Shown here: piece by piece, positions 62,987-64,000 of the stretch
How the letters are laid out: the number at the start of each line of letters is the position of its first letter
Position numbering within the stretch: the first letter of the stretch is position 1
NCBI RefSeq assembly: GCF_009498455.1
Contig: NZ_CP045644.1
Span: 2,793,001 to 2,857,000, forward strand
Length of the DNA stretch: 64,000 bases
Source of the DNA: Variovorax paradoxus
GTDB taxonomy: Bacteria > Pseudomonadota > Gammaproteobacteria > Burkholderiales > Burkholderiaceae_C
Reading direction: 5' to 3'
Position numbers and translations under genes: made by a program
The notes under the pieces: generated by a model
Told to the model about the DNA's origin: nothing
Seen by the model: the letters and a program-made list of their open reading frames with translations, nothing else
Databases searched by the model: none

Positions 62987-63901
62987 ATGAGCGATTTCAT
63001 CAGTCACTTCTGGTCCAGCTACGTGGCCGTGGCCTCGCTGCTGAGCATCCTGGGCTGCGTGCTGCTGCTGTGGCTCACGGCGCGCAAGCGCGTGGCCTCG
63101 GACGCCGACAACACCACCGGCCATGTGTGGGACGAAGACCTGCGCGAATCCAACAACCCGCTGCCGATGTGGTGGGTGGGCCTGTTCGTGCTGACCATCG
63201 TCTTCGGCATCGGCTACCTGGCCGTGTTCCCCGGCCTGGGCAGCTTCCGCGGCACGCACGACTGGAGCTCGCGCGGCGAGTACCAGGAAGACATGGCCAA
63301 GGCCACGCAGGCGCTGGAGCCCGTGTATGCGCGCTACGCCCCCATGCCGATCGAAGAGGCCGCACGCGACCCGCAGGCCCACGCCATCGGCGAGCGCCTG
63401 TTCATGAACAACTGCGCGCAGTGCCACGGTTCCGACGCGCGCGGCAGCAAGGGCTTTCCGAACCTCACCGATGCCGACTGGCTGCACGGCGGCACGCCCG
63501 ACAAGATCGTCGAATCGATCACCAAGGGCCGCACCGGCGTGATGCCGCCGGCCGCCGCCATGGTCGGCTCGCCCGACGACGTGAAGAACGTCGCCAACTA
63601 CGTGCTGAGCCTGTCGGGCGAGCCGCACGACTCGCTGCGTGCGGGCCTGGGCAAGTCGAAGTTCGCGGCCTGCGCGGCCTGCCACGGCATCGGCGGCGTG
63701 GGCAACGCCGCGATGGGCGCCCCGCGCCTGAGCGATCGCATCTGGCTGCACGGCTACGGCGAGGCCGCCATCGTGCAGATCATCAACGAGGGCAAGCACA
63801 GCGCCATGCCCGCCCAGGAGGGCCGCCTGACCGAGGCGCAGATCAAGCTGCTGGCGTCGTACGTGTGGGGCATGTCCAACCCGCCTGCCGGGACGCCATG
63901 A
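62987..63901 (+). CDS. ccoP: cbb3-type cytochrome c oxidase subunit III (diheme)
   Basis: A 304-residue diheme cytochrome c. Two N-terminal helices (VASLLSILGCVLLLWL and WWVGLFVLTIVFGIGYLAVF) flank the CcoP signature VWDEDLRESNNPLPMWW. The two heme c sites are NCAQCHGSDARG and CAACHGIGG. It receives electrons from soluble or membrane cytochromes. ATG 62987 follows GGGGAG. Its stop overlaps the next start (ATGA). Confidence 0.95.
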   Translation: MSDFISHFWSSYVAVASLLSILGCVLLLWLTARKRVASDADNTTGHVWDEDLRESNNPLPMWWVGLFVLTIVFGIGYLAVFPGLGSFRGTHDWSSRGEYQEDMAKATQALEPVYARYAPMPIEEAARDPQAHAIGERLFMNNCAQCHGSDARGSKGFPNLTDADWLHGGTPDKIVESITKGRTGVMPPAAAMVGSPDDVKNVANYVLSLSGEPHDSLRAGLGKSKFAACAACHGIGGVGNAAMGAPRLSDRIWLHGYGEAAIVQIINEGKHSAMPAQEGRLTEAQIKLLASYVWGMSNPPAGTP

Positions 63902-64000
63902 CGCGAAGGACCGTCATTCCCATCGCCAGCGCACCACCCGCCGCTGCGCCGGAGGTCGGTCTCTACGAGGCGACGAAAAAAATCTACCCGCGCAGCGTGC
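63898..64000 (+). CDS. ccoG: cytochrome c oxidase accessory protein CcoG, N-terminal fragment
   Basis: Only 34 codons are in the window, open to the right edge. VGLYEATKKIYPRSV matches the conserved start of CcoG/FixG/RdxA (Y-E-x-x-x-K-I-Y-P-R), a polyferredoxin that reduces copper for cbb3 assembly. It overlaps the ccoP stop by four bases, as is common in cco operons. Confidence 0.88.
   Translation, partial: MTRRTVIPIASAPPAAAPEVGLYEATKKIYPRSV

Noticed and set aside
1..64000. tRNA, rRNA, CRISPR arrays, insertion sequences, prophage or attachment sites
   Set aside because: None recognised on either strand by reading; no transposase, integrase or Cas-like proteins among the translated frames.

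Overview
The window looks like chromosomal DNA from a high-GC betaproteobacterium of the Comamonadaceae, most like Variovorax. That assignment is an inference from base composition, codon use and gene content (storage-lipid genes, cbb3 oxidase cluster, Csu-type fimbriae, NrsF anti-sigma factors). No search was possible. No rRNA, tRNA, CRISPR array, insertion sequence or prophage was seen.

Layout. 1-5480: a storage-lipid cluster (end of an alpha/beta hydrolase, acyl-CoA ligase, wax ester synthase/DGAT with a histone-like tail, MFS transporter, phasin). 5608-6345: NlpD-like lipoprotein. 6363-7547: a leftward unit with an atypical response regulator and a small ORF. 7548-8628: a long AT-rich regulatory region. 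8629-24493: four secreted DUF11-repeat proteins, one of them a 2539-residue outer-membrane protein with an OmpA-like end. 24539-27184: an ECF sigma factor, its NrsF-type anti-sigma factor, a small receiver-like protein and a second, orphan NrsF. 27298-29075: PrsW-type protease operon. 29207-32121: Rieske oxygenase, TetR regulator and nitronate monooxygenase. 32126-36240: Csu-type chaperone-usher fimbriae. 36579-42010: EAL phosphodiesterase, GspE/MshE-type ATPase and multi-PAS diguanylate cyclase. 42199-56101: stand-alone STN protein, FecI/FecR pair, TonB receptor, MFS transporter, S12-type hydrolase, M81 peptidase fused to an alpha/beta hydrolase, D-threonine-aldolase-like enzyme, ExbB, two ExbD and a frameshifted TonB. 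56130-58056: LuxR-type regulator, methyltransferase and a DUF1059 protein. 58151-64000: copper ATPase CcoI, CcoS and ccoNOQP, running into ccoG.

Two ECF regulons can be read directly from repeated promoter motifs. (1) GTAACC-N16-CGAA occurs four times, always in an intergenic region and pointing at a gene start: before the sigma/NrsF pair, before the receiver-like gene, before the DUF11 operon 17 kb away, and leftward toward the response-regulator unit. This suggests the NrsF-controlled sigma factor governs the DUF11 surface layer. (2) TTACCGGAA-N13-TCGTCTCA occurs three times: before the stand-alone STN gene, before the FecI-like sigma gene and before the TonB receptor. It defines a self-regulated TonB import circuit that includes a free STN domain.

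The most unusual region is 42199-56101. It appears to be a self-contained, surface-signalled import system with its own energiser. Its enzymes (serine hydrolase, M81-hydrolase fusion, D-amino-acid-type lyase) suggest uptake and breakdown of a peptide carrying D- or unusual residues. The substrate is unknown.
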